A stretch of 64,000 bases of DNA from Croceifilum oryzae (GTDB lineage: Bacteria > Bacillota > Bacilli > Thermoactinomycetales > Thermoactinomycetaceae), in contig NZ_JAUSUV010000011.1 of the NCBI RefSeq assembly GCF_030814315.1, positions 24,469-88,468 on the forward strand, in the 5' to 3' direction. Position 1 is the first letter of the stretch, and each line of letters begins with the position of its first letter. The notes beneath the pieces were generated by a model. The model had not been told where the DNA came from and did no database searches. It worked only from the letters and a program-made list of their open reading frames with translations. Below, in pieces: positions 47,350-56,592 of the stretch. The position numbers and the translations under genes were made by a program.

Positions 47350-47814
47350 ATGGTTATCGTTCGTCGTGCCAAACCGGAGGATCAAGGGGAAATTGAGCGA
47401 TTGCTTCGGGAAGCTAGCTTGGACGATGATGGGGTGGACAAGCATTTAGAACACTTTTTTGTGGTGGAGATTCCCCCGGCAGATGATGAAACCGCTCAAA
47501 TGGTGGGTGCAGCAGGGATGGAGATCTATGAAACGTGTGCTTTATTGCGTTCATTAGTCGTAGCACGAGCAAGTTGGAATGGAGAAGTTAGTTGGAAACT
47601 GATGCAAATCTTGTTGTCCTATGCAGAGCATTTAGAGCTAGAAGAAGTATACTTATTTGCAAACGGTGCTTCTCCGTGGTTACAAGAAATCGGTTTTGAA
47701 AGCGTTTCGTTTGATCAACTGCCAGATGAAATTCAAGAGTTACCTCATGTAGATCAATTGAAGATAAAAGGTTCCCCTTTAGTCTTTCGAAGGGAATCAT
47801 GCCTGTACCACTAG
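47350..47814 (+). CDS. GNAT-family acetyltransferase (YwlB-like)
   Basis: A 154-aa protein of the GNAT fold: IVRRAKPEDQGEIERLLREASLDDDG at the start, VGAAGMEIYETCALLRSLVVARASWN (beta4-5) and YLFANGASPWLQEIGFESVSFDQLP near the end, typical of ArgA/YwlB-like acetyltransferases. The acetyl-CoA loop (Q/RxxGxG/A) is degenerate. It sits between spoIIR and ywlC, exactly as Bacillus ywlB. Substrate unknown. Confidence 0.82.
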   Translation: MVIVRRAKPEDQGEIERLLREASLDDDGVDKHLEHFFVVEIPPADDETAQMVGAAGMEIYETCALLRSLVVARASWNGEVSWKLMQILLSYAEHLELEEVYLFANGASPWLQEIGFESVSFDQLPDEIQELPHVDQLKIKGSPLVFRRESCLYH

Positions 47815-47833
47815 GTTTAAAGGAGAATGAAGT

Positions 47834-48904
47834 GTGCAACAAGTGATCACCCATTGGTGGGAAGTTGATTCAGCGGATACCATAGAGGGGTTAAAACGAC
47901 AACCAGAAATCATTCGTGCAGCACAACTTCTCCAAGAAGGTGGATTGGTTGCCTTTCCGACAGAAACCGTTTATGGATTAGGAGCGGATGCCACTTCACA
48001 GGCGGCGGTTGCACAAATCTTTGAAGCGAAGGGACGTCCATCTGACAACCCTTTGATTATTCACTTAGGTTCGCCTGAACAATTAGCGCGGTGGGTTAAG
48101 GAAGTCCCTACCGTGGCGGAAATCTGTATGGAACATTTTTGTCCAGGCCCTCTTACGTTGGTTTTGCCTCACAATGGACAGATTGCGGACAATGTAACAG
48201 CAGGTCTTGATACCGTAGCGGTTCGATTTCCCTCGCATCCAGTGGCGATGGCGTTGTTGCAAGCGGCTGATATTCCAGTGGCGGCTCCCAGTGCGAATCG
48301 ATCAGGTAAGCCAAGCCCTACACAGGCTCAGCATGTTTGGCATGATTTGTCTGGCCGCTTTCACGTCTTATTGGATGGAGGGGAAGCGGGGGTAGGGATC
48401 GAGTCGACCGTGCTAGATGTAACAGGCGACGTACCTATGTTGCTACGTCCCGGTGGCATTACGTTAGAGCAATTACGTTATGTGTTAGGAGATGTCGAAG
48501 TAGATCCCAATCTCTATAGTGAGAAGTCGAAACCGCGTTCTCCGGGGATGAAGTATCGGCATTATGCTCCGTCAGGAGAGATGTTCCTCGTGCACGGTGA
48601 ACCGTTAAAAGTGGTTGGCCGCGTGAATCGTATGGTGAAAGAGGATATCCGGCAAGGAAAAAGGGTAGGCGTGTTAACAACGGAGGAACGAAAACATTAC
48701 TTTAAACAAGCGAATCGTGTGATCGCTTGTGGCTCTCGCTCCGATCCAGAGTCCGTGGCTAGAGGTTTGTACGATGCGCTCCGTACATTTGATCAAGAAA
48801 AGATCGATGTCATCTATGCAGAGACATTTCCCGAACGCGGAATTTTCAGCTCTGTGATGAACCGAATGAGAAAAGCTGCCGAAGGACGAATGATCCGAGT
48901 TTAG
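47834..48904 (+). CDS. ywlC: L-threonylcarbamoyladenylate synthase (Sua5/YwlC type)
   Basis: A 356-aa Sua5-type enzyme. The N-terminal YrdC domain (about 20-215) has VAFPTETVYGLGADAT, KGRPSDNPLIIHL, FCPGPLTLVLP, VAVRFPSHPVA, PVAAPSANRSGKPSPT and GVGIESTVLDV. A linker with RSPGMKYRHYAP leads to the C-terminal Sua5 domain. It makes threonylcarbamoyl-AMP for t6A37 in ANN-decoding tRNAs. GTG start after AAGGAGAATGAA. Conserved Bacillus position. Confidence 0.95.
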   Translation: MQQVITHWWEVDSADTIEGLKRQPEIIRAAQLLQEGGLVAFPTETVYGLGADATSQAAVAQIFEAKGRPSDNPLIIHLGSPEQLARWVKEVPTVAEICMEHFCPGPLTLVLPHNGQIADNVTAGLDTVAVRFPSHPVAMALLQAADIPVAAPSANRSGKPSPTQAQHVWHDLSGRFHVLLDGGEAGVGIESTVLDVTGDVPMLLRPGGITLEQLRYVLGDVEVDPNLYSEKSKPRSPGMKYRHYAPSGEMFLVHGEPLKVVGRVNRMVKEDIRQGKRVGVLTTEERKHYFKQANRVIACGSRSDPESVARGLYDALRTFDQEKIDVIYAETFPERGIFSSVMNRMRKAAEGRMIRV

Positions 48905-48934
48905 CGTGAGCGAGGGTGGAGAGGGGAATTCTCA

Positions 48935-49600
48935 TTGTCTTTGCTGTTTGTCTTTGATATTGATGGTACGTTAACGGAATCAAACGATTTACACCAACGT
49001 GTGTATCTAGAGTCTTTGAAAGCATTTGGTTATGAGCGGATTAATCCTGATTGGGGCGGTTATCAGCATTATACGGATTCTCATATCTTTTATGAAAATG
49101 GTCGTTTTAATCAGATGCAGGTAACATCGAGCGACCTCACTGTATTTGAACGTCAATTTCATCAGATTTATCTGGAATATAGAAAACATAGTGAAATACA
49201 CGAGATTCCTGGGGCGGGTGATTTTCTACATCATTTATCCGCAGAAGGAATCCCGTTTTGTTTTGCAACAGGCTCTTTGCGAAGTGCGGCTGAAGATAAA
49301 TTAGCTATTTTCTCAGACATCGATTGTGTTCCTGTACTCTCCACTGCAACAGAGGGGATTACGCGTGAGGAGATTGTGAAGAGTGGGATTGAAAAAGCAA
49401 AGCAAACATATCAAATATCTCATTTTGAGCAGATCATCTCGATTGGGGATGGTATGTGGGATTATCGAACAGCCCATAATCTAGATTTGCAATTTGTGGG
49501 TGTCGCTCAAGGGGAACAAAGAGAGCAATTAATCCGTTTAGGTGCGGAACATATTATTCCACATTTTCAAGGGATTCAAGTAAAGGAACTGGCGAAGTAG
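48935..49600 (+). CDS. HAD-superfamily phosphatase
   Basis: A 221-aa HAD-like hydrolase: motif I FVFDIDGTLTESN (Asp nucleophile and Asp+2), motif II FATGSLRSAAED, Lys region and motif IV ISIGDGMWDYRTAHNLDLQFVGVA. The cap (LHQRVYLESLKAFGYERINPDWGG...) is of the phosphoglycolate phosphatase-like C1 type. TTG start following GAGAGGGG. It is inserted between ywlC and mntP compared with Bacillus. Substrate unknown. Confidence 0.85.
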   Translation: MSLLFVFDIDGTLTESNDLHQRVYLESLKAFGYERINPDWGGYQHYTDSHIFYENGRFNQMQVTSSDLTVFERQFHQIYLEYRKHSEIHEIPGAGDFLHHLSAEGIPFCFATGSLRSAAEDKLAIFSDIDCVPVLSTATEGITREEIVKSGIEKAKQTYQISHFEQIISIGDGMWDYRTAHNLDLQFVGVAQGEQREQLIRLGAEHIIPHFQGIQVKELAK

Positions 49601-49665
49601 GCTAGTTCTTTTTTGTGTTGTCCAAGCATAGGTTACATCATAGATGGGACAAGGAGGGACTACTC

Positions 49666-50229
49666 ATGCTAGAGTCCATACCAGATGCCAGTCAGATATT
49701 TACACTTACGATTATAGCGATTGCCCTTGGGATGGATGCTCTTTCGATCGGAATCGGTTTAGGGATGAAACGTCCTTCCTTTGAAAAAATGGTGTTATTT
49801 TGTATCCTTGTTGCTTTTTTTCATATTGTGATGCCGTTGTGTGGGATTTATATAGGTGAATATCTAAGTGTATACATAAAAGAAATTGCCTCTTTAGTAG
49901 GGGGCGGCATGCTCTGCTTTCTAGGTGGGAACATGGTGATCCATAGCTTTCGGAATTCGGAAGAGGTTTTTGTTCGAAGTGGGACGATTATGGGATTAAC
50001 GATGATGTCGATGAGTGTGAGTCTGGATAGTCTTTCGGCGGGTCTTAGCATGGGGCTTTTTTCGGCGGACCGCCTAGTAGCAGTTATCTTATTTGGATTA
50101 TCGGGAGGCATTTTGACTGTTCTTGGGCTTATGATCGGGAAGTCTATGGGAAGCTGGATGGGTAGGTATGGAGAGATTTTAGGTGGCGTCATTTTATTTG
50201 TGTTAGGTGTAACGTTTCTATGGGATTGA
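49666..50229 (+). CDS. mntP: Manganese efflux pump MntP
   Basis: A 187-aa protein with six membrane helices and the two duplicated MntP signatures, ALGMDALSIGIGLGMKRPSF and SVSLDSLSAGLSMGLFS, containing the conserved acidic residues for Mn2+. ATG 49666 follows AAGGAGGG. It overlaps the ZIP gene by 10 bp. No yybP-ykoY manganese riboswitch is visible upstream. Same place as Bacillus ywlD. Confidence 0.93.
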   Translation: MLESIPDASQIFTLTIIAIALGMDALSIGIGLGMKRPSFEKMVLFCILVAFFHIVMPLCGIYIGEYLSVYIKEIASLVGGGMLCFLGGNMVIHSFRNSEEVFVRSGTIMGLTMMSMSVSLDSLSAGLSMGLFSADRLVAVILFGLSGGILTVLGLMIGKSMGSWMGRYGEILGGVILFVLGVTFLWD

Positions 50230-50960
50230 TCAACGAAGCTATTGTATATAGCGCACTAACTGGAGTATCTACGTTTATCGGTGCCATTCTCGTTTGTTTT
50301 CTCCCGATTAACAAACGAGTCCTAGCTTTTTCGCTTGGTTTATCTGTGGGTGTGATGCTTTGGATTACCTATGGAACCCTATTGCCGGTCTCGTTTCAAT
50401 ACGGAAATTGGACAGAAGCATTTTTGGGAATGGGATTGGCTGGATTGATCTTGGTGTTGATTCATCAAATGCCATTCGGTAAAGTAAGAGGACAAGAAGG
50501 AAATCAAGAATATGCAAAACTGGGAATTTATTTATTTGCCGCCATTGCGCTACACAATATTCCTGAGGGTGCGTTGATTGGAATTGGATTTGGTACGATG
50601 AGAGAGATGGGGATGTCGATTAGCTTAGCAATGGTCATTCATAACATTCCTGAGGGGATGAGCTTGGGTGCCCCGTTACTCGCGGCGAATTGTTCTAAGA
50701 GGCTAGTTGGGCTAATTGGATTACTAAGTGGTGCTGTTCTCCCACTGGGCACGTGGCTAGGCGGATTTGTTTACTCGCCTCGCTGGATTGCGATTGCGTT
50801 AGTGTTTGCGGCGACAACGATGGTTTGGGTTGCGTGGGAAGTGTTGCTTCGATCTTGGAAGCTGTCTAAGCGAAACGCTTTTATCGGAATCGGTTGTGGG
50901 ATGATTTTGATGTATGTGATCCATCTCTTTCACTTTCACGGATTACACGGTATGCACTAA
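50220..50960 (+). CDS. ZIP-family divalent metal transporter
   Basis: A 246-aa protein with about eight helices. The paired ZIP metal motifs ALHNIPEGALIGIGFG (TM4) and VIHNIPEGMSLGAPLL (TM5) are intact, and a His-rich C-terminus (HLFHFHGLHGMH) may bind metal. The start ATG 50220 lies inside mntP (10-bp overlap) and no good Shine-Dalgarno is seen, suggesting translational coupling. ZIP proteins usually import Zn, Fe or Mn; some are GufA-like. Coupling with a Mn exporter is unusual. Confidence 0.88.
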   Translation: MGLINEAIVYSALTGVSTFIGAILVCFLPINKRVLAFSLGLSVGVMLWITYGTLLPVSFQYGNWTEAFLGMGLAGLILVLIHQMPFGKVRGQEGNQEYAKLGIYLFAAIALHNIPEGALIGIGFGTMREMGMSISLAMVIHNIPEGMSLGAPLLAANCSKRLVGLIGLLSGAVLPLGTWLGGFVYSPRWIAIALVFAATTMVWVAWEVLLRSWKLSKRNAFIGIGCGMILMYVIHLFHFHGLHGMH

Positions 50961-50989
50961 CAACGTAGAGATGAAACGGGGGATCCATT

Positions 50990-51466
50990 TTGATTCATAA
51001 ACGAATTTTGTTTGTCTGCACAGGAAACACCTGTAGAAGTCCGATGGCAGAGGCATTACTTCGAACTCTAAGCCAAGAGTATCAGATAGACCTAGAGGTA
51101 AAATCAGCAGGTACACATGCCTATAACGGGATGCCAGCCTCAGAATACTCTAGCATGGCACTGCAAGAAAAAGGAATCGACCACGATCATCGATCACAAG
51201 CGATCACTCCTGAATTGATTCGTTGGTCAGATTTAATTCTGACGATGACAGAGGGACATCAAACCATCTTGGAACAGATGTTTCCCGAAGCGAAAGAGAA
51301 AGTATTTACCCTAAAAAGGGTAGCATATGGTGCTCAAGACGGAAAGCAAGATATCGCGGACCCTTACGGCGGTTCCGCAGAAATGTATCGAGAGACAAGA
51401 GATGAAATCGAACGAGCGATTTGCCAACTGCTTCGGAAGTGGAACTCCAATTCCGAAAATGAATAG
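50990..51466 (+). CDS. ywlE: Protein arginine phosphatase YwlE (LMW phosphatase family)
   Basis: A 158-aa low-molecular-weight phosphatase with the P-loop CTGNTCRS (nucleophile Cys10, Arg16). The threonine in the loop (Thr14) is the residue that selects phospho-arginine in Bacillus YwlE in place of the usual Ile of tyrosine phosphatases. The general acid is in IADPYGGSAEMYRETRDEI. It counteracts McsB arginine kinase in protein quality control. TTG start after GGGGGAT. Confidence 0.93.
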   Translation: MIHKRILFVCTGNTCRSPMAEALLRTLSQEYQIDLEVKSAGTHAYNGMPASEYSSMALQEKGIDHDHRSQAITPELIRWSDLILTMTEGHQTILEQMFPEAKEKVFTLKRVAYGAQDGKQDIADPYGGSAEMYRETRDEIERAICQLLRKWNSNSENE

Positions 51467-51477
51467 AATACTCCCTC

Positions 51478-51533
51478 CGCCTCTTTATTACGGGTATACT
51501 AAGGGTGACATAATGAAGAGGAGGCGGTTTTTT
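51478..51533 (+). promoter_or_regulatory. Terminator-like hairpin covering the rpiB ribosome site
   Basis: CCGCCT-CTTTATTA (51478-51491) pairs with TAATGAAG-AGG-AGGCGG (51511-51527; AGG bulged), followed by T7 and then ATG 51535. The 3' arm contains the AGAGGAGG Shine-Dalgarno of rpiB, so the structure could act as a terminator for ywlE and/or mask the ribosome site. Confidence 0.6.
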
Positions 51534-51534
51534 T

Positions 51535-51984
51535 ATGCGTATCATTCTTGCATCCGATCATGGAGGCACACGTTTGAAAGAAGAGTTAAAAGGCCTGCTA
51601 GCGGATCTACATATGGAGTTTGAAGACATAGGATGCACATCCGATCAGTCAGTTGACTATCCAGACTATGCAGAACCAGTTGCTAAGCGGGTTGCCAAAG
51701 GTGAGTTCGATCGTGGCATCTTGATTTGTGGTACAGGCATTGGGATGTCGATTGCGGCTAATAAAGTAAAGGGGATTCGTTGTGCTGTGGTAAGTGACGA
51801 ATACTCTGCCCGTATGAGTCGTGAACATAATAATGCCAATGTGTTAGCGCTGGGTGAACGTGTCGTAGGTGGAGACTTGGCAAAATCGATCGCACAAGCT
51901 TGGTTGACAACCGAATTTGCTGGGGATCGTCATCTTCGTCGGGTAAATAAAATCGCCGAACTCGAAAGAGCCGAGGAGCTATGA
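51535..51984 (+). CDS. rpiB: Ribose-5-phosphate isomerase B
   Basis: A 149-aa RpiB/LacAB-family isomerase interconverting ribose 5-phosphate and ribulose 5-phosphate: IILASDHGGTRLKEEL, DIGCTSDQSVDYPDYAEPVAK, GILICGTGIGMSIAANKVKGIRCAVVSDEYSARMSREHNNANVLALGERV, with the catalytic Cys in CGTG. It overlaps ywlG by four bases (ATGA). Corresponds to Bacillus ywlF. Confidence 0.95.
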   Translation: MRIILASDHGGTRLKEELKGLLADLHMEFEDIGCTSDQSVDYPDYAEPVAKRVAKGEFDRGILICGTGIGMSIAANKVKGIRCAVVSDEYSARMSREHNNANVLALGERVVGGDLAKSIAQAWLTTEFAGDRHLRRVNKIAELERAEEL

Positions 51985-52529
51985 CAGAGGCGATTTATGA
52001 ACAAACCAAACAAGTAGTCCAGTCGTTCATTCAAGCTGCCGGACTTCGTAAGAAGCATTTGCTTGTCATCGGTGTTAGTACTAGCGAAGTGATTGGAAAG
52101 CAGATTGGAACAGGGGGAAGCGAACAAGTAGCGGCAGAGATATTCTCGGCTGTGCGAGATTTGCAAAAGGAGCATGCATTTCAACTTGCTTTTCAGTGCT
52201 GTGAACACTTAAATCGTGCCTTAGTGATGGAGAGGTCTACTCAAGAACGAACTCATTATCCCGAAGTATCCGTAATTCCAGTCCCTAATGCAGGTGGAGC
52301 TATGGCTTCCTACGCCTTTCACCATCTACAAGACCCCGTGCTTGTCGAAACCGTACAAGCGGATGCAGCGATTGATATTGGTGATACGCTAATTGGCATG
52401 CACTTAAAACCAGTAGCCGTCCCCATTAGACCCGTCCAGCGTACCATCGGCGAGGCTCATGTCACCATGGCGATCACTCGTCCCAAACTAATCGGTGGAG
52501 CACGTGCGGTCTATGTGTTAGAGAGATAG
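51981..52529 (+). CDS. ywlG: TIGR01440/UPF0340 family protein YwlG
   Basis: A 182-aa protein of the conserved YwlG family: LLVIGVSTSEVIGKQIGTGGSEQVA, AFQCCEHLNRALVMER, and PVPNAGGAMASYAFHHLQDPVLVE. Function is not established. The start overlaps the rpiB stop (ATGA), so they are translationally coupled. Conserved order rpiB-ywlG-glyA-upp. Confidence 0.92.
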   Translation: MTEAIYEQTKQVVQSFIQAAGLRKKHLLVIGVSTSEVIGKQIGTGGSEQVAAEIFSAVRDLQKEHAFQLAFQCCEHLNRALVMERSTQERTHYPEVSVIPVPNAGGAMASYAFHHLQDPVLVETVQADAAIDIGDTLIGMHLKPVAVPIRPVQRTIGEAHVTMAITRPKLIGGARAVYVLER

Positions 52530-52606
52530 AAAATCAATGCTGTCAGATAAATGTTCCTTTGTTAAAATAGAGTGAATGGCTTTTGATCAGAAGGGGGAAA
52601 CGCGCG

Positions 52607-53854
52607 GTGGAATACTTAAAAAATCAAGACCCAGAGTTAGTAGAGGCAATGCAAGCAGAGTTACATCGTCAGCAACACAATATCGAGCTGATTGCTTCTG
52701 AAAACTTCGTCAGCCCTGCAGTCATGGAAGCAATGGGGAGTATTTTAACGAATAAATACGCAGAAGGATATCCGGGCAAACGATACTATGGCGGTTGCGA
52801 GCATGTCGACGTCGTAGAAAATTTAGCTCGCGATCGTGCGAAGAAATTGTTCGGTGCCGAGCATGCGAACGTTCAGCCACATTCAGGTGCACAAGCCAAT
52901 ATGGCCGTTTATTATGCAATGTTGGAGTATGGCGATACCGTTCTAGGCATGAATCTGGCTCACGGTGGTCATCTCACCCATGGGAGCCCTGTTAACTTCT
53001 CAGGGAAGCTATATAACTTCGTTGCTTACGGAGTAGATGAAAATACCCACCGCATTAATTATGAGGAAGTGCGCAAAGTAGCGCTAGAGCATAAGCCAAA
53101 GTGCATCGTTGCCGGAGCGAGTGCGTATCCACGTATCATTGATTTTGCTAAGATGCGTGAGATTGCGGATGAGGTAGGCGCTATCTTTATGGTGGATATG
53201 GCCCATATTGCCGGACTCGTTGCTACAGGTCATCATCCAAATCCAGTTCCTTATGCGGATTTTGTGACGACTACGACTCATAAAACGCTACGTGGACCAC
53301 GTGGAGGGATGATCCTCTGTAAAGCGGAGTATGCACAGAAAATTGATAAAGCGATTTTCCCAGGTATCCAAGGTGGCCCTCTTATGCATGTCATCGCTGC
53401 AAAGGCAGTGGCGTTCGGAGAGGCTCTGTCCGAGGATTTCCGTACCTACTCAGGAAACGTTGTGCGGAATGCAAACCGTCTAGCGGAAGGATTAAAAGCA
53501 GAGGGACTTAAACTGGTTTCAGATGGAACCGATAATCACCTCGTGTTAATTGACGTGCGAACCGTTGGTTTGACTGGTAAGAAAGCCGAGCACCTGCTTG
53601 ATGCGATCGGCATTACCACTAACAAAAATACGATTCCAAACGACCCAGAAAGCCCGTTTGTAACTAGCGGTGTTCGGATTGGTACAGCAGCTGTAACCTC
53701 TCGTGGAATGGATGAGCAGGCGATGGATGAGATTGCGAAGATCATGGGGCTTGCACTGAAGAACCCAGATGATGAGATGATGCAAAGTGAAGCTCGTCGC
53801 CGTGTGGCAGAGTTAACAGCGAAGTTTCCTCTTTATCCAGGGTACAGTGAGTAG
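52607..53854 (+). CDS. glyA: Serine hydroxymethyltransferase
   Basis: A 415-aa PLP enzyme converting serine and tetrahydrofolate to glycine and methylene-THF. It has [52 protein letters not shown] and the PLP lysine in [22 protein letters not shown] 52607, nine bases after AGGGGG, gives the 415 aa of Bacillus GlyA; the frame upstream to 52583 overlaps the Shine-Dalgarno. A strong terminator follows. Confidence 0.97.
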   Translation: MEYLKNQDPELVEAMQAELHRQQHNIELIASENFVSPAVMEAMGSILTNKYAEGYPGKRYYGGCEHVDVVENLARDRAKKLFGAEHANVQPHSGAQANMAVYYAMLEYGDTVLGMNLAHGGHLTHGSPVNFSGKLYNFVAYGVDENTHRINYEEVRKVALEHKPKCIVAGASAYPRIIDFAKMREIADEVGAIFMVDMAHIAGLVATGHHPNPVPYADFVTTTTHKTLRGPRGGMILCKAEYAQKIDKAIFPGIQGGPLMHVIAAKAVAFGEALSEDFRTYSGNVVRNANRLAEGLKAEGLKLVSDGTDNHLVLIDVRTVGLTGKKAEHLLDAIGITTNKNTIPNDPESPFVTSGVRIGTAAVTSRGMDEQAMDEIAKIMGLALKNPDDEMMQSEARRRVAELTAKFPLYPGYSE

Positions 53855-53880
53855 GGCATAAGTAGTACGATTTGAGATGA

Positions 53881-53911
53881 GAAAAACCACTATATTGGGT
53901 AGTGGTTTTTC
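53881..53911 (+). terminator. Terminator after glyA
   Basis: Perfect 12-bp stem GAAAAACCACTA / TAGTGGTTTTTC with a 7-nt loop; A- and T-rich sides could work in both directions. Confidence 0.88.
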
Positions 53912-53980
53912 GCACGCATATAGATTGAATGATTTTGGTAAATAATGTAGCTATGATCGAGATAAAGGAGTTTTAAACAC

Positions 53981-54610
53981 ATGAGCAACGTCTACGTATT
54001 TGATCACCCTTTAATTCAGCACAAATTGAGCATCATTCGTGATAAAAGTACAGGAACCAAAGAATTCCGTGAGCTAGTCGAAGAAGTAGCGATGTTGATG
54101 GCTTATGAAATCACACGCGACCTACCGCTTCGGGAAGTGGAAATCGAGACGCCTGTCACCACAGCTACATGCCAAGTGCTTGAAGGTAAAAAGATTGGAC
54201 TTGTTCCCATTCTTCGTGCCGGACTCGGGATGGTAGATGGTGTGCTTCGCCTAATTCCAGCAGCTAAAGTAGGACACATCGGACTTTATCGTGATCCAGA
54301 GACACTAAAAGCAATCAATTACTATGCCAAGATGCCATCAGACATCGGCGAGCGAGAGCTAATTGTGATTGATCCAATGCTAGCAACAGGCGCTTCTGCC
54401 GCGGCCGCCATCCAACAAATCAAAAATATGGGTGCCAAGCATATCAAGTTTATGTGTCTCATCTCTTGCCCTGAAGGCATTGCTCATCTACAAGAGGAAC
54501 ATCCAGACGTAGATATATATGCCGCGGCAGTGGATGAAAGGCTAGATGAAAAGAGTTATATCATCCCTGGACTAGGGGATGCAGGCGATCGTCTATTTGG
54601 CACGAAATAA
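53981..54610 (+). CDS. upp: Uracil phosphoribosyltransferase
   Basis: A 209-aa UPRTase salvaging uracil to UMP with [64 protein letters not shown] and the PRPP loop [20 protein letters not shown], ending [18 protein letters not shown] precedes ATG. Stands between glyA and the atp operon as in Bacillus. Confidence 0.96.
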   Translation: MSNVYVFDHPLIQHKLSIIRDKSTGTKEFRELVEEVAMLMAYEITRDLPLREVEIETPVTTATCQVLEGKKIGLVPILRAGLGMVDGVLRLIPAAKVGHIGLYRDPETLKAINYYAKMPSDIGERELIVIDPMLATGASAAAAIQQIKNMGAKHIKFMCLISCPEGIAHLQEEHPDVDIYAAAVDERLDEKSYIIPGLGDAGDRLFGTK

Positions 54611-54749
54611 TTCTTGAAACCTTTCACGTAAACTTAATAATTTTTTCGTGTTTTTTGAATACGATAGTGAGGGCATGGATGTCAAGGAATCTGCGATTTA
54701 ATAAAGGAGCCATTCCCAGAAACTTTTATATGATTGGCTGAAGAAAGCG

Positions 54750-54779
54750 TTGACAATCATCGGATGGTTCTATTAGTAT
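54750..54779 (+). promoter_or_regulatory. Candidate promoter of the atp operon
   Basis: TTGACA (54750-54755) and TAGTAT (54774-54779) with an 18-bp spacer, about 75 bp before the first atp gene. No terminator lies between it and the operon. Confidence 0.55.
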
Positions 54780-54854
54780 AAGCATGGGAAACGCCTGAAA
54801 TCACACTACCCACAGATTCCATATTTACTATAAAAATATGGGGGATGAATTGTG

Positions 54855-55070
54855 ATGACAAAGAAAAGGAGCCCCTTGCATGCATTTGCATTGGTCGGTT
54901 CATTGGGTATGGAAGTGATTCTGACGACAGTAGGTGGGGCTTATCTTGGGAAGTATCTCGATACATACTTTCACACCAAACCTACCCTACTCATCATTGG
55001 GGTGTTTATCGGGTTAACCGCTGGTTTTGTAGCGGCGGGGTACACGTTACGAGCATTTATAAAGGATTGA
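54855..55070 (+). CDS. atpZ: AtpZ-type F0F1 accessory membrane protein
   Basis: A 71-aa protein with two membrane helices: ALVGSLGMEVILTTVGGAYLGKYLDTYF and PTLLIIGVFIGLTAGFVAAGYTL. This matches the AtpZ/AtpQ family (PF09527), thought to form a Mg2+/Ca2+ uptake unit with AtpI. Start ATG 54855 is nine bases after GGGGGAT; GTG 54852 is possible. It lies seven bases before atpI. Confidence 0.82.
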   Translation: MTKKRSPLHAFALVGSLGMEVILTTVGGAYLGKYLDTYFHTKPTLLIIGVFIGLTAGFVAAGYTLRAFIKD

Positions 55071-55077
55071 CCTCCAC

Positions 55078-55458
55078 ATGGAATCCACAACAAAACCCAT
55101 TTACTACCGTGTAGTGATGATCACACTTGTGCTATTCATCACACTCTTAGCTTTTTGGCTCCTTACTCCTCACAAACGTTTACTAGCTGGCGTTACCTTA
55201 GGCCTTTCTGTTAGTTTGTACAATTTTCTCCACCTCGCAAGAAGAGTGAGACTTGCAGGCGAGTCTGTTATTGAAACAGGTACAGCCCGTAGGGGTCTTG
55301 GATTTATCCAAAGGATACTTATGGTCACTTTTGCTGTGTTGATCGCGGTGCGATTTCCAGAGCAAATCGATGGCAGAGGAATCGCTTTAGGAGCACCAGT
55401 TTGCTATATCCTCTCTCTTTTTGTATATCTCACACTACCAGCCAACCGAAAAAGTTGA
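55078..55458 (+). CDS. atpI: ATP synthase protein I
   Basis: A 126-aa four-helix membrane protein of the AtpI family: VMITLVLFITLLAFWLLTPH, LLAGVTLGLSVSLYNFLHLARRV, IQRILMVTFAVLIAVRFP and GAPVCYILSLFVYLTLPANR. It assists c-ring assembly and perhaps cation uptake. ATG follows a weak site in the end of atpZ. Position at the head of the atp operon supports the call. Confidence 0.87.
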   Translation: MESTTKPIYYRVVMITLVLFITLLAFWLLTPHKRLLAGVTLGLSVSLYNFLHLARRVRLAGESVIETGTARRGLGFIQRILMVTFAVLIAVRFPEQIDGRGIALGAPVCYILSLFVYLTLPANRKS

Positions 55459-55484
55459 TCCGAAGAAGGGGGTGAAACAACAAA

Positions 55485-56222
55485 ATGGAGCTAACCCCAC
55501 AAGTCACAGTAGCAGGCCTAAAGTTCGACCTAACGATTATCTTAGGAACGATCATTGCGGCTGCCATTGTATTTGGGCTGATTTACTTTGCAACTCGAAA
55601 AGTGAGCATGGTTCCCCGTGGACTCCAAGCAGGGATTGAGATTTTAATCGATATGATTCGCGGTATCACAGGGATGACCTATGACAATAAGCGAGCAGAG
55701 AAATTTCTGGCCTTTTCCTTTACGTTGTTCTTGTTTGTTTTAGTTGCAAACCAACTTGGTGTCATCTTGATGATCACGGGAGAAGTTCATGATCCAATTC
55801 CATGGTTAGGGATTACAGAAGAGACACTGAAGGAACATCATGGAGCTGCGCATGTGGCGTTTCTGAAGTCACCGACAGCGGATATTGGCTTTGCCTTCAC
55901 CATGGCGATCTCTGTAGCACTTTTCGCGAACTTCGTAGGAATTAAGAATGGTATTGGTTCTTGGCTAAAACCATTCATGAATCCGCTTCATTGGATCGAG
56001 GAAGTCTCGAAACCGGCTACTCATGCAATGCGTTTATGGGCGAACATCTTCGCGGGTGAGGTACTCATTACCATCCTGATGACGAAGTTCCCGCTTTATG
56101 TAACATTTGTTCCTGTCGCGGTTTGGATTGCCTTCTCGTTATTCGTAGGAATCATCCAGGCGTATATTTTTACCGTATTGGCTAACGTCTATATCGGACA
56201 AAAATATGCGGGCGGACACTAA
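55485..56222 (+). CDS. atpB: ATP synthase subunit a
   Basis: A 245-aa proton-channel subunit with about six membrane helices. The conserved helix-5 arginine is in SKPATHAMRLWANIFAGEVLITIL, and the C-terminal helix is FSLFVGIIQAYIFTVLANVYIGQ. AGGGGGTGA precedes ATG. Works with the c-ring in proton translocation. Confidence 0.96.
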   Translation: MELTPQVTVAGLKFDLTIILGTIIAAAIVFGLIYFATRKVSMVPRGLQAGIEILIDMIRGITGMTYDNKRAEKFLAFSFTLFLFVLVANQLGVILMITGEVHDPIPWLGITEETLKEHHGAAHVAFLKSPTADIGFAFTMAISVALFANFVGIKNGIGSWLKPFMNPLHWIEEVSKPATHAMRLWANIFAGEVLITILMTKFPLYVTFVPVAVWIAFSLFVGIIQAYIFTVLANVYIGQKYAGGH

Positions 56223-56235
56223 TCCTTACCCGTAA

Positions 56236-56511
<276 letters not shown>

Positions 56512-56592
56512 TTGTAACTGTAAAAAGACTGCATTCTGCGGGGGGAGTATGATCGCCCCGCTTTATTTTCAATCCGGAAGGAGTGACTAGTC

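Noticed and set aside
54611..54660. Possible terminator after upp (CACG...CGTG followed by T-run)
   Set aside because: Only four base pairs with a very long loop; too weak to call.
54845..55114. 89-codon open frame overlapping atpZ
   Set aside because: It is in another frame over atpZ, which has the membrane-protein signature and conserved operon position.
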